64,000 nt of DNA, taken from the NCBI RefSeq assembly GCF_003710985.1, contig NZ_RHHT01000005.1, forward strand, positions 47,164 through 111,163, written 5' to 3'. The notes beneath the pieces are model-generated. The model did not search any database and was not told the DNA's origin. It saw only the letters and a program-made list of their open reading frames with translations. This document shows, in pieces, positions 51,847 through 60,825 of the stretch (its first letter is position 1; the number at the start of each line of letters is the position of its first letter). A program made the position numbers and the translations under genes. Source of the DNA: Brevibacillus panacihumi (GTDB lineage: Bacteria; Bacillota; Bacilli; Brevibacillales; Brevibacillaceae).

Positions 51847-51882
51847 GAACAAGAGTGGATCCATGACTTGAGGAGGAAAAAC

Positions 51883-52266
51883 ATGTTTCGCACCATGATG
51901 AAAGCCAAAATTCACCGCGCTACCGTCACAGAAGCCAATCTGAACTATGTCGGAAGCATTACGATTGATAAAGATTTGCTGGATGCTCTGGATATACTCC
52001 CGAACGAAAAGGTGCAAATTGTCAACAACAACAATGGCGCAAGATTGGAGACCTATGTGATAGAGGGAGCTCCCGGGAGTGGCGTCATCTGCCTGAACGG
52101 CGCAGCAGCCCGCCTTGTCCAGGAAGGGGATATCGTCATCATCATCGCCTATGCCATGATGACAGATGAAGAAGCCCGTACCTACACTCCGCGGGTCGCC
52201 ATTATGGACGAGAACAACAAAATCAAGCAACTGATCGCCGAAGAGGTGCATGCGACGGTCCTGTAA
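51883..52266 (+). CDS. panD: Aspartate 1-decarboxylase
   Basis: PanD decarboxylates aspartate to beta-alanine using a pyruvoyl group made by self-cleavage. The 127-residue precursor has the cleavage site Gly24-Ser25 in [16 protein letters not shown]-like conserved [11 protein letters not shown], and [22 protein letters not shown] 51883 follows GAGGAGG; upstream in-frame codons are not family-like. Last gene of panBCD. Confidence 0.97.
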   Translation: MFRTMMKAKIHRATVTEANLNYVGSITIDKDLLDALDILPNEKVQIVNNNNGARLETYVIEGAPGSGVICLNGAAARLVQEGDIVIIIAYAMMTDEEARTYTPRVAIMDENNKIKQLIAEEVHATVL

Positions 52267-52300
52267 CGGATCCTGCGCATCCAGGCTGTCTGCATAGAGC

Positions 52301-52348
52301 CCACCGCCTTGTGAGACAATGAGAGTACTTACGCCTCACAGGGGGTGG
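52301..52348 (+). promoter_or_regulatory. Long hairpin covering the Shine-Dalgarno of the TPR gene
   Basis: CCACCGCCTTGTGAG (52301-52315) pairs with CTCACAGGGGGTGG (52335-52348) over about 14 bp with one bulged G. The right arm contains the AGGGGG ribosome binding site of the gene starting at 52356. The following CTTTTGC also makes it a possible weak panBCD terminator. Confidence 0.55.
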
Positions 52349-52355
52349 CTTTTGC

Positions 52356-53807
52356 ATGAAGATCGAGGATTGGTTTCAAGGTTTGCGCAATAGAGCGGAA
52401 ACCATCGAACAAAAATGGCCGAAAGCGACAGAGCAGGAACGCTTGGAGCTGGCGGATCAATTGTTTTACCTGCGCCAGGTCAGCGACAGAGTCGTAGATT
52501 TATGGCTGCAATTCGAAGAAAGGCTTTCCCATACGATTCGTCACGTGAAGCAATGGGAGGGACAAGGCTCATCTGATCAAGGAGAGCAGGGGGCGGAGCT
52601 GAAGGAATTGCAGCAAGAATTGAAAAAGGAAGCAAAGGAAGCGGAGCACGACAACAACGGGACGGAAGAACATGTGCACGCTTACGAGCATTTGTTTCGA
52701 CGCGGAGAAGGATTTTATCATCTGCGGATGTACCCTGACGCGAAGCGATGCTTTTCTGAATTGGTAGCTGCAGCGCCGGACTGGGAGACGGGCCGCCTCT
52801 ACTATGCGTACAGCCTCTTGTTTTGCGATGACAAGGGAGAGGCAATGCGTGAATTTCGGCTCTTATGCAAGTCTGCCAGCTCGCCCAACGTCGTGTCGAT
52901 CAGTTATAATGCTCTAGGATGCATGCTGGCAGAGGAAGAGCAATGGCTGGAAGCGGCACAGGCATTTAAAGCGGCATTGGAAGCCAAACCAGACCAGCCG
53001 GACGCCCGCTTCAATCTCGCCCTGTGCTATTACCGTGATGGAGATGCGCAGGAAGCAATCGACGAGAGCGTCAAGTATCTGGATGCGCATGAACATGACT
53101 GGGAAGCGCAGATGCTTTGGCTGCGCGCGGCAAAACAACTACAGGAAATGGACGAAACGGCGGAACTGGAACCCCCGGCCTCCCTGCGTTTGCCTACCCG
53201 GGATCTGGATAGTGAGACGCTGCAGGAAATGGCTGCGCTGTACGAAGCGGTCGGGAATCATCACCGGGCGCAAATCTGCTATCATTTTTTGACCGAGCGC
53301 TTCCCGAAAGAAGGCTGGGCTTGGCATGGGCTTGCCTGGCATACGTGGTTGATTACCGGTACCAGACGAGCGGCAACCTTGATGAAAAAGGCGATCTCTC
53401 TTGCACCGGATCAGGTTGACTTGTTGTTCAGCCTTGGTTGGATGCGTTTGTTCGACGGGGACATTGAGGCTTCAGTGAAAGCTTTTCGCCGTATACTGGA
53501 AAAGGAAAGGACAAACCGGCTTGCCCAATCCGGGATGATTTCGGCGTACGAAAAAAGCGGAGATATTCAGGCTGCGAAGCAGTTGGCGAAGTCCTTTATA
53601 ACGGATGAGCGGCCTTATATCCAATCCCTTGGCTATTTTCATTTGGGCAGATTGGCGATGGGGGAAGAAGAGTGGCTCTTGGCTGAGCAATACCTGAAAC
53701 GGGCTGAGCCAAACAGCGGATGGCTTCAGGAGATCCCCCTCTATCTGCAGCTTTGTGCCAGCAAACAGGGAAAAGCAACCCAGTTTAACGAGCTTTTGAA
53801 TTCATAG
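52356..53807 (+). CDS. TPR-repeat protein
   Basis: A 483-residue soluble protein. The N-terminal 100 residues are helical and charged, with a coiled-coil-like stretch (GAELKELQQELKKEAKEAEH). From about 110 onwards tetratricopeptide-type repeats follow (FYHLRMYPDAKRCFSELVAA, NALGCMLAEEEQWLEAAQAF, ARFNLALCYYRDGDAQEAI, VDLLFSLGWMRLFDGDIEAS). No enzyme motif. ATG 52356 follows AGGGGG, buried in a hairpin. It sits between panD and dinG, an insertion relative to B. subtilis. Function unknown; likely a scaffold. Confidence 0.72.
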   Translation: MKIEDWFQGLRNRAETIEQKWPKATEQERLELADQLFYLRQVSDRVVDLWLQFEERLSHTIRHVKQWEGQGSSDQGEQGAELKELQQELKKEAKEAEHDNNGTEEHVHAYEHLFRRGEGFYHLRMYPDAKRCFSELVAAAPDWETGRLYYAYSLLFCDDKGEAMREFRLLCKSASSPNVVSISYNALGCMLAEEEQWLEAAQAFKAALEAKPDQPDARFNLALCYYRDGDAQEAIDESVKYLDAHEHDWEAQMLWLRAAKQLQEMDETAELEPPASLRLPTRDLDSETLQEMAALYEAVGNHHRAQICYHFLTERFPKEGWAWHGLAWHTWLITGTRRAATLMKKAISLAPDQVDLLFSLGWMRLFDGDIEASVKAFRRILEKERTNRLAQSGMISAYEKSGDIQAAKQLAKSFITDERPYIQSLGYFHLGRLAMGEEEWLLAEQYLKRAEPNSGWLQEIPLYLQLCASKQGKATQFNELLNS

Positions 53808-53901
53808 AAGGCTTTTCGGCAGGAAGTTTCCCCGTCGTTGCCGAATGTGAGGAGAGCTGTTTTTCTTAAGCTCTGCTTTAGGTTACGAGGTGACTAATGT
53901 T

Positions 53902-56802
53902 TTGAATCGATTACTCGTTGTAGATTTTGAAACCACGGGAAGCAACCCGCGCCAGGGTGATCAAATCATCCAAATCGGCGCTGTCGCGATTGAGGATGGC
54001 GCGATTGTGGACAGCTTTTCCAGCCTGATCAATCCGGAAATGGAAATCCCGCCTTTCATCACGCAGTTGACCGGGATTACGGATGAGATGGTGAAAGATG
54101 CTCCCACCCTGGAGGAAGTGTTTCCCCGTTTTTTGCGCATGCTGGAGGGACGTGCCTTCGTCGCCCACAATGCCTATTTTGATCTCCAATTTTTACAAGA
54201 AGCCCTGCTGAGTCAGGGCTATTATACGTTTGACGGCTATGTGCTTGATACAGTCGAGCTGGCCCGCCTGCTGCTGCCGATGCAGAACAGCTACAGGCTG
54301 GGAGAGCTTACCGTTGATCTCGGAATTGTCCACGAACGTCCTCACCAGGCGGACAGTGACGCTGAAGCGACAGCCAAGCTGTATCTGCATCTGGTCGAGG
54401 TTCTGCGGGCTTTGCCGCTGGTGACGATCCAAAGATTGCACATGCTGGTCTCATCCTTTCGCTCCGACATTCATGTTTTGCTTCGTCATCTGGAAATGGA
54501 GAAGCTGGCTGCATTACCTGAGCTTGAGGAACAGGGCGCAGGAAAAGACGAGCAGATGTGGGATGTGTACCGCCAATTGGCGTTGTACAAGCGGGAAGAG
54601 AAGCTGGAGGCCTCGTTGAAACCAACGGACCGCAAGCAGACAGTGGAGGAGAGCTTCGAGGAGCTGCTGGAAAACACTATCGGGGAACAGGGCAGATTGC
54701 TTCACAATATTCCGTCCTATCAGCGCCGGGATGCACAGGAAGCGATGATGCATGCTGTCTTTTCGGCGATATCCGAAGGGGTTCATCTCTTGGTGGAAGC
54801 GGGTACCGGAACTGGGAAATCTCTGGGGTATCTCTTGCCAGGAGTGATTTGGGCGAAGCAGAACCAGCAGCAGCTTGTTGTAAGCACGAACACCATTCAA
54901 CTGCAGGAACAGCTGTTTCACAAGGAAATGGCCGCCTTGCAGGAAGCGCTGCCTTTCCCGGTCACGGCCGCTACGCTCAAGGGGAGAGGCAATTACCTCT
55001 GTTTGCGAAAATTTGAACAAGCGCTTGAGGAGCCGATTGAGGGAAGCAGTCAGGAGCTCCGCTTGGTCAAAGGACAAATGCTCACCTGGCTGACGCAAAC
55101 CGGGACCGGTGATGTGGAAGAATTGAGCTTGCCGGCGGCAGGCCAGCTTTTTTGGCAGCAAGTGAAAAGCGACACGGGATCTTGCCTGAATCGGGCCTGT
55201 CCGTGGTTTAGCCGCTGTTATTATTTCCAGGCAAAGGAACGCGCAAGGGAAGTAGATGTCATCATCGTCAACCACGCCCTGCTGATCAGCGACATGCAGG
55301 CGGAAAATCGCATCCTGCCGCCCTATGAGGTGGCGATCATTGACGAGGCACATCACCTGGAGGAAGCTGCGACACAGCATCTTGGCAAGCATTTGTCGAC
55401 CACGGAGCTTTTATTTTTACTGGACCGCGCCGCTGTGGATTCGGGCAGCTTGCTGCATCGTTACGTGGAAGAATTGGCTGTATCCTTTCCTGAGACCAAG
55501 GAGATGGGAGAGAACTTGCTTGCAGAGATGGGCAAGGAAATCTCCCCGCTGCGAGAACGCGTGCAGAAGTGGACGACGTATGTGTATGATTGGGCGTCCA
55601 GACGGGCAGAAGAAACCACAGATGCAGGCCGGGAAACAGTTCGTTACCGGAGTGAGATGTTTACCGGGAAAAGCGAACGGATCAAAAGGGAAACCCGCAA
55701 GATCATCGACGAGATGGGAGCGGTTGCCAAATTATGGGACCAACTTTGGCGCCTGTTGAACAAAGAGGAGAAGCCCTCTTTCTCCCTGCGCAGCCTGCGG
55801 ACCGATCTGAATGGTCTGATGCAGGAATGGCAGCAGGGCATGGAAGGACTGCACTTCTTCCTGTTGGAGCAAGATCCGCAATACGTCTACTGGATGGAAG
55901 TAGAGTCCCGGATGGCGCGAAAGCAGGTGCACTTCTCAGCAGCGCTGCTCCGGGTTTCCGAGGCGTTGGCGGAGCCTTTTTTCGCCGAGAAACGAAGCGT
56001 GATCCTGACTTCAGCCACCTTGACCGTGAAGAACAGCTTCTCCTACTGCCTGAGTCGTTTTGGCTTGGATTTGCTGCCGGAGGAGCGCGTTCGCACTCTG
56101 GTTCTGCCCTCGCCGTTTCACTATGAGGAGCAAGGAATGCTGTTGATCCCATCGGATTTTCCACTGCCGGGAAAAGAAAACGAGCAGGGGTATCTGGATG
56201 CGATCGTACAAGGCTGTCTGGACGTCGTTTTGGCAGCGCAGGGAAGGACGATGCTGCTGTTTACCTCCCATTCGATGCTTCGTTACGTGTACCAGGCAAT
56301 GAAAGAACGGTTGGCTGACGAAGAAGTCCCTTATTTGCTGCATGGACAGGGGATTGACAGCAATAATCGCAGCAAGCTGATCCACCTTTTTCAGACGATG
56401 GAGCGCAGCGTTCTCTTCGGAACCAGCAGCTTCTGGGAAGGTGTGGATATACCGGGAGAAGCCTTGAGCTGTCTGGTGATCGTACGGTTGCCTTTTACTC
56501 CGCCTCACCATCCGGTTTACCAGGGCAGGGCTGAATTGCTGAAGGCTGAGGGAAAAAATGCCTTCATGTCGATCGCCCTCCCCCAAGCCGTTATACAGTT
56601 CAAACAAGGTGTCGGGAGATTGATTCGTCATCATCTCGATCGCGGAGTTGTGGTGGTATTTGATACACGCATTGTCGAGTCCCGCTACGGCCGCACTTTT
56701 TTACAATCCTTGCCGCCTTTTCAAATCGAAAGCGGACCTTGGCCGACGCTTCGCCAGCAGATTCCCGCCTTTTTGGGCATGCTACCCTTGTCAGACTCAT
56801 AA
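53902..56802 (+). CDS. dinG: DinG-type helicase with N-terminal DEDD exonuclease
   Basis: A 966-residue fusion of a DnaQ-like 3'-5' exonuclease (VVDFETTG at the N-terminus, HNAYFDLQF, and HQADSDAEA, to about residue 170) with an XPD/DinG-type superfamily 2 helicase. Walker A is EAGTGTGKS (about 302-310), the DEAH box IIDEAHHLEE, and C-terminal motif VGRLIRHHLDRG. Four cysteines spaced C-x60-C-x4-C-x5-C (NYLC ... SC ... RAC ... SRC) match a DinG iron-sulfur site. TTG 53902 is chosen over GTG 53890 because GAGGTGA is 8 nt upstream and homologues start at this point. Probably acts in replication repair. Confidence 0.93.
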   Translation: MNRLLVVDFETTGSNPRQGDQIIQIGAVAIEDGAIVDSFSSLINPEMEIPPFITQLTGITDEMVKDAPTLEEVFPRFLRMLEGRAFVAHNAYFDLQFLQEALLSQGYYTFDGYVLDTVELARLLLPMQNSYRLGELTVDLGIVHERPHQADSDAEATAKLYLHLVEVLRALPLVTIQRLHMLVSSFRSDIHVLLRHLEMEKLAALPELEEQGAGKDEQMWDVYRQLALYKREEKLEASLKPTDRKQTVEESFEELLENTIGEQGRLLHNIPSYQRRDAQEAMMHAVFSAISEGVHLLVEAGTGTGKSLGYLLPGVIWAKQNQQQLVVSTNTIQLQEQLFHKEMAALQEALPFPVTAATLKGRGNYLCLRKFEQALEEPIEGSSQELRLVKGQMLTWLTQTGTGDVEELSLPAAGQLFWQQVKSDTGSCLNRACPWFSRCYYFQAKERAREVDVIIVNHALLISDMQAENRILPPYEVAIIDEAHHLEEAATQHLGKHLSTTELLFLLDRAAVDSGSLLHRYVEELAVSFPETKEMGENLLAEMGKEISPLRERVQKWTTYVYDWASRRAEETTDAGRETVRYRSEMFTGKSERIKRETRKIIDEMGAVAKLWDQLWRLLNKEEKPSFSLRSLRTDLNGLMQEWQQGMEGLHFFLLEQDPQYVYWMEVESRMARKQVHFSAALLRVSEALAEPFFAEKRSVILTSATLTVKNSFSYCLSRFGLDLLPEERVRTLVLPSPFHYEEQGMLLIPSDFPLPGKENEQGYLDAIVQGCLDVVLAAQGRTMLLFTSHSMLRYVYQAMKERLADEEVPYLLHGQGIDSNNRSKLIHLFQTMERSVLFGTSSFWEGVDIPGEALSCLVIVRLPFTPPHHPVYQGRAELLKAEGKNAFMSIALPQAVIQFKQGVGRLIRHHLDRGVVVVFDTRIVESRYGRTFLQSLPPFQIESGPWPTLRQQIPAFLGMLPLSDS

Positions 56803-56843
56803 AATGAATCGATAGTCTCGCAAGGATTTAGGTGATAAAATAC

Positions 56844-57752
56844 ATGGTAGGGAAAACGGGATGGACGTGCTTGTCCCTTGTTCTAAGCGTGATGCTGATG
56901 TCCAGCTGTGCGTCGATTGACAGCCATCTGTTTCAGCAAGAGGTCATCAAAATCGATGATCCGTTCGCGATTGAAGACGAGCGGGATTTTACCGGCATGG
57001 TGGTTACTTACTTCGCCCTTCCGCATGGGGAGAGCACGTTGGTTCGCTTGCCGCAGCCGGATGCCAAGACCGTCCTGATCGATACCGGCAGCGAGGAAGA
57101 CTGGCCGGTATTGCAGGAGAAATTGCTCGAACGCAAACTGACGCGATTGGATTACGTCATTCTCACCAGCGACCAGCCGGAACAATCAGGCGGTTATCCG
57201 CTACTCGCCAATAACTTGCAAGTGGATATGCTGGTCTTGCCGAAGCTGATCGAGAACGTGATTCGTCACGCCACTTCCCTTCGTCCGGACCAGAAGCGGC
57301 TGGCATTGGCAGAAAGTGAAGTTCTTTCGCTTGATGAGACTGTTTCCATGAAGGCATTATCGCCCAATGAACCGTTGTTTTTGTCGCCCCAAAACAATTC
57401 ACTTGTTTTTTCGCTGCAGCAAGACCAATTGCGTTTTTTGTTTACAAGCGGAATCAATGAGCAGGCAGAAGAACGGCTTCTGGAGCGCCATCCGGAAGAT
57501 TTGCAGGCTGCTGTTCTGAAAGTGGGAGACCAAGGGAGCAATCAGGGTTCCTCTCACCCTTTTTTGACAAAGGTGGATCCCCAGATTGCGATCATCCAGA
57601 CAGGAAAATCGCGTGACCAGATGAAAGACTCTCAGACAGAAGTGCTGGAGAGGCTTGGCGAGTCATGGGCGGAGACCTATGTGACCGGCCAGGACGGCAC
57701 GATCACCATCTTGTCGAATGGCAAGGAGTATCGTGTCTTGAAGCAGCAGTAA
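56844..57752 (+). CDS. Lipoprotein with degenerate metallo-beta-lactamase fold
   Basis: A 302-residue protein with a lipoprotein signal (SLVLSVMLMSSC, cysteine about residue 22). The mature part has the ComEC/Rec2-like beta-lactamase fold: VVTYFALPHGESTLVRLP, VLIDTGSEEDWPVLQEKL and DYVILTSDQPEQSGGYPLL. Where active members have HxHxDHxGG, this reads SDQPEQSGG, so the metal site is gone. ATG 56844 follows AGGTGA; GTG 56832 is an alternative. It ends 21 nt before rex. Probably a binding protein rather than an enzyme. Confidence 0.72.
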   Translation: MVGKTGWTCLSLVLSVMLMSSCASIDSHLFQQEVIKIDDPFAIEDERDFTGMVVTYFALPHGESTLVRLPQPDAKTVLIDTGSEEDWPVLQEKLLERKLTRLDYVILTSDQPEQSGGYPLLANNLQVDMLVLPKLIENVIRHATSLRPDQKRLALAESEVLSLDETVSMKALSPNEPLFLSPQNNSLVFSLQQDQLRFLFTSGINEQAEERLLERHPEDLQAAVLKVGDQGSNQGSSHPFLTKVDPQIAIIQTGKSRDQMKDSQTEVLERLGESWAETYVTGQDGTITILSNGKEYRVLKQQ

Positions 57753-57772
57753 AGAAGGGGGATAGACCGTAC

Positions 57773-58396
57773 GTGGCAAAACATGAAAAGATTTCGGAAG
57801 CGGTCGTACGTCGCTTGCCGATCTATCTTCGGTACCTCTCCTATTTGCAGCAAGTGAATGTTACGACCGTATCCTCCCAGCAAATGGGGATGAATTTGGA
57901 CGTAAATCCGGCGCAAATACGAAAAGACTTGGCCGCGTTCGGAGATTTCGGCAAAAAAGGGATCGGCTATGATGTCAATTATCTGGTGGAGAACATTCGC
58001 CAAATTTTGAAGCTCACCGAAGAAGTCCGAGTGGTGCTCGTCGGAGCGGGCCACCTGGGACATGCTATCAGCAATTACAACGCGTATATGAAAGACAATA
58101 TGAGGATCGCCGCCATCTTCGACAACGATCCGCAGAAATGGGGCAAGGAAGTCGCAGGGCTCCTGATCCAACCGATGGAAGAGATGGCCAAGACGATACA
58201 AGCCCAGAACATCAAGCTGGCGATCATGACCATCCCGGCGACTGCTGCCCAAGCGGTATGCGATCAATTGATCCAGGCGGGGATCAAGGGTATCCTGAAT
58301 TTTGCCCCGACTACCATTCGCGTCCCCAAAGATGTGCGGGTCCATTATGCAGATGTGACGTCCAACCTGCAGAGCTTGGCCTATTACCTGACATAG
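57773..58396 (+). CDS. rex: Redox-sensing transcriptional repressor Rex
   Basis: Rex senses NADH/NAD+ and represses fermentation and respiration genes when NADH is low. The 207 residues have an N-terminal winged helix (about 1-75: VVRRLPIYLRYLSYL and QIRKDLAAFGDFGKKGIGY) and a Rossmann domain with VLVGAGHLGHAI (about 83-94). GTG 57773 follows AAGAAGGGGG at about 10 nt. I found no clear TTGTGAA..TTCACAA operator in this window. mtaD-like gene follows after 16 nt. Confidence 0.95.
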   Translation: MAKHEKISEAVVRRLPIYLRYLSYLQQVNVTTVSSQQMGMNLDVNPAQIRKDLAAFGDFGKKGIGYDVNYLVENIRQILKLTEEVRVVLVGAGHLGHAISNYNAYMKDNMRIAAIFDNDPQKWGKEVAGLLIQPMEEMAKTIQAQNIKLAIMTIPATAAQAVCDQLIQAGIKGILNFAPTTIRVPKDVRVHYADVTSNLQSLAYYLT

Positions 58397-58412
58397 AGAA
58401 CGGAGTGTACGT

Positions 58413-59711
58413 ATGAAAAAGACAATTTTGGTTCACGCGACGGTTATCACAGTGAATGAGAACAATGAAGTCATTCTGGATGGCGCGGTTGCGTTTGAAG
58501 ACGGAAAAATCACGTATGTCGGCCCGACGCCAGAGGATTTGTCAGGCTATGATGAGGTATTGGACCAAAAGGGAGATTACGTCCTGCCAGGCTTGATCAA
58601 TACCCACGGACACGCTGGCATGTCTTTGCTTCGCGGGTATGCGGATGATCTGCCCCTGCAGCAATGGCTGGAAGAAAAAATGTGGCCGCTCGAAGCCCAG
58701 TTTACGGCAGACCATGTCAAATGGGGGACACATCTTTCCCTGATTGAGATGATCCGTACAGGGACTACCACTTTTGTCGATATGTACGATCACATGGATG
58801 AGGTGGCAAAAGCCGTTGACGCTGCCGGCATGCGGGCCAGACTGTGCCGCGGCATGATCGGGCTGTGCTCGGAAGAAGAGCGCCAGATCAAGCTGAAGGA
58901 TGCCACAAGATTTGCAAAAGACTGGAACAACCAGGCAGATGGACGCATCACGACCATGATGGCTCCTCATGCACCATATACCTGCTCGCCAGAATTTATC
59001 ACACAAATTATAGAAAAAGCGGACGAGCTTTCGGTGCCGCTCCATATCCATATGTCAGAAACTGCATTTGAAGTCGCGCAAAATGAACGGGATTACGGCC
59101 TGCGCCCTGTGGCGCATCTGGAAAAGCTGGGGATGTTTTCTCGTCCGACCTTGTTGGCTCATGCGGTTCATTTGACGGATGAAGAGATCGATGTCTTGGC
59201 AAAATACCAAGTAAAAGTCTCGCACAATGTGATCAGCAATCTGAAGCTGGCAAGCGGTGTCGCACCCGTTCCGAAAATGCTTGCAAAAGGCGTCAGCGTC
59301 TCCCTGGGGACTGACAGCTCGGCGAGCAACAACAACCTGAACTTGTTTGAGGAGTTGAGGCTTGCGGCGATTCTGCACAAGGGAGTAAACAACGATCCTG
59401 TCGCTGTGCCTGCGGATACAGCCTTGCGCATGGCAACGATTCTAGGTGCGGACGGTGTTTTCCAAGCGGATTCGCTTGGTTCCATCGAGGTTGGAAAGCA
59501 AGCCGATTTAATCGTCCTTGACAGTCATCAAGCGCATTTCCATCCGGCTCATGAACCAGTCTCCCACGTCGTGTACGCCGCAAATGGCCGTGATGTGAAG
59601 GACACCATTGTTGCGGGCACGTTCCTGATGCGCAACCGCGAGCTGCTGACCATCGATGAGGAAAAAGCCATCTTTGAAGCCAACCGCTTGTTCCAGCAGT
59701 TGAAGCGATAA
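58413..59711 (+). CDS. mtaD: 5-methylthioadenosine/S-adenosylhomocysteine deaminase-type amidohydrolase
   Basis: A 432-residue amidohydrolase with complete metal ligands: LPGLINTHGHAGMSLLRG (HxH, about 60-77), PHAPYTCSP (about 188-196), HIHMSET, and LGTDSSASNNNLNLFEE (catalytic aspartate, about 295). These match deaminases of methylthioadenosine, SAH or adenosine-like nucleosides. ATG 58413 is followed by a clean family start (KKTILVHATVITVN). Contrast with the degenerate amidohydrolase at 32311. Substrate preference cannot be told apart within the group. Confidence 0.88.
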   Translation: MKKTILVHATVITVNENNEVILDGAVAFEDGKITYVGPTPEDLSGYDEVLDQKGDYVLPGLINTHGHAGMSLLRGYADDLPLQQWLEEKMWPLEAQFTADHVKWGTHLSLIEMIRTGTTTFVDMYDHMDEVAKAVDAAGMRARLCRGMIGLCSEEERQIKLKDATRFAKDWNNQADGRITTMMAPHAPYTCSPEFITQIIEKADELSVPLHIHMSETAFEVAQNERDYGLRPVAHLEKLGMFSRPTLLAHAVHLTDEEIDVLAKYQVKVSHNVISNLKLASGVAPVPKMLAKGVSVSLGTDSSASNNNLNLFEELRLAAILHKGVNNDPVAVPADTALRMATILGADGVFQADSLGSIEVGKQADLIVLDSHQAHFHPAHEPVSHVVYAANGRDVKDTIVAGTFLMRNRELLTIDEEKAIFEANRLFQQLKR

Positions 59712-59722
59712 TGAGAAAGAAT

Positions 59723-59748
59723 ACTCCTGCCAGGTGTGGGGCAGGAGT
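59723..59748. terminator. Hairpin after the deaminase gene
   Basis: ACTCCTGCC (59723-59731) and GGCAGGAGT (59740-59748) form a 9-bp stem, but no T-run follows. It may stabilise mRNA ends rather than terminate. Confidence 0.45.
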
Positions 59749-59799
59749 GCCAATAAGTAGGTGTAGGTAGGGGAATTTGTTGAAGCTGTAATACCGTGC

Positions 59800-59961
59800 T
59801 CACTTTCGCCACAGTTCTGTCAGGGACCGGTGGCGAAAATGCAGTGTGGGTGTGTGAGTCAGGTTGCGCAGCGGCGAGGATAAAGCTGCCCAGGAGACGC
59901 GGTATTCCTGTAACAGAAACCCTAATACATCAGGAGATGTGGTTCGTTGCGACCATTTCAC
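59800..59961 (-). CDS. Small hypothetical protein (53 aa)
   Basis: A minus-strand frame with an almost ideal ribosome binding site: AAGGAGGTGA, four bases, then GTG 59961. The 53 residues start VKWSQRTTSPDVLGFLLQEY, include RVSWAALSSPLRNLTHTP and end LTELWRK; basic, with no membrane helix. An inverted repeat (TTTCGCCAC 59804-59812, GTGGCGAAA 59830-59838) lies inside its 3' end. No family recognised. The surrounding 380 bases (59712-60097) contain no other gene. Confidence 0.5.
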   Translation of the reverse strand: MKWSQRTTSPDVLGFLLQEYRVSWAALSSPLRNLTHTPTLHFRHRSLTELWRK

Positions 59962-60097
59962 GCGCTCACCTCCTTCGGGTGTAAACCTAGTATGACCGTC
60001 GCCCCTCATGCTATGAGTAGCAAGATTTCCGTCCCGTTCTAAAACCTTCCCGTATAGCATAGGCTTACACAAAAAACGGGACAGGGGGGAAGGGGAT

Positions 60098-60796
60098 ATG
60101 TACATCCGACCCAAACTGTTGTGGTGGTGTTTGCCCGCCTTTTTGATCCTTTTCCTTGTCGGCATGGCGCTGGGGGCTGCAGGAAACCGGCAAGAGGTCG
60201 AGATAGCGCCCGAAATCCAGAAGCCTGCTGAAAAGGGCTACACGGAGCAGATTGCTTTGAAGGCACTGCTGGATCAATTGACAGATGCGAAAGAACGTTC
60301 GTTTATTGTGTACATGAAGGAGAGCGCTTTGAATGGCCGCTACGAGCAGGAACGCTTTCAGTTGACAGGTGAAATCGGGGGGCATAAGCTGGAGATCTCA
60401 CGTGATCTAAACCAGCCTGTTACAGTCCAGATCGATGGAGAAAAGCAAGATGATGCTGCACTGCCTTATGCGCTTTTCACCCCGCATGAGCATGCAGAGC
60501 TTTTAAAAGGCGTACTGTCGTCCGTCAAGGCTGCACCGGTATCCGACCCCAGCGGAGAAGGCTGGAAGGGGTATCGAATTACCGTGCCGTCCCAGGAAGT
60601 CACCAGTCTTCTGGACTTATGGCTGGGACCATCCTTTCCCGTCAAGGACCTTTCACCAGAGCTGGCAAACCAGATTGCGGTCGAGTATCAGCTCTGGTAC
60701 GATGAGCAGTCCGGACTCGTGCGTCAGTTGGAGATCGATCTGCAGCTTCAAACTCCAGCAGGAGAAAAGCGGGACCAGCTTCGTTTTCGATTGTAG
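60098..60796 (+). CDS. Hypothetical membrane-anchored protein, LolA-like fold possible
   Basis: A 232-residue protein with one N-terminal hydrophobic helix (about 7-27) and an extracytoplasmic domain. The alternating strands (YEQERFQLTGEIGGHKLEIS, QPVTVQIDGEKQDD) and the ending (VEYQLWYDEQSGLVRQLEID) resemble LolA-like or DUF6612-type lipid-binding folds, but this is a guess. ATG 60098 follows GGGGGGAAGGGG. It precedes ypmB by 29 nt, suggesting joint transcription. Confidence 0.6.
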   Translation: MYIRPKLLWWCLPAFLILFLVGMALGAAGNRQEVEIAPEIQKPAEKGYTEQIALKALLDQLTDAKERSFIVYMKESALNGRYEQERFQLTGEIGGHKLEISRDLNQPVTVQIDGEKQDDAALPYALFTPHEHAELLKGVLSSVKAAPVSDPSGEGWKGYRITVPSQEVTSLLDLWLGPSFPVKDLSPELANQIAVEYQLWYDEQSGLVRQLEIDLQLQTPAGEKRDQLRFRL

Positions 60797-60825
60797 CGGT
60801 ATTTCAGTAAAGGAGTTTATGGCTT

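Noticed and set aside
57753..58412. Rex operator in the rex region
   Set aside because: I found no TTGTGAA-N6-TTCACAA-like palindrome near rex, qcrA or elsewhere in the window by eye.
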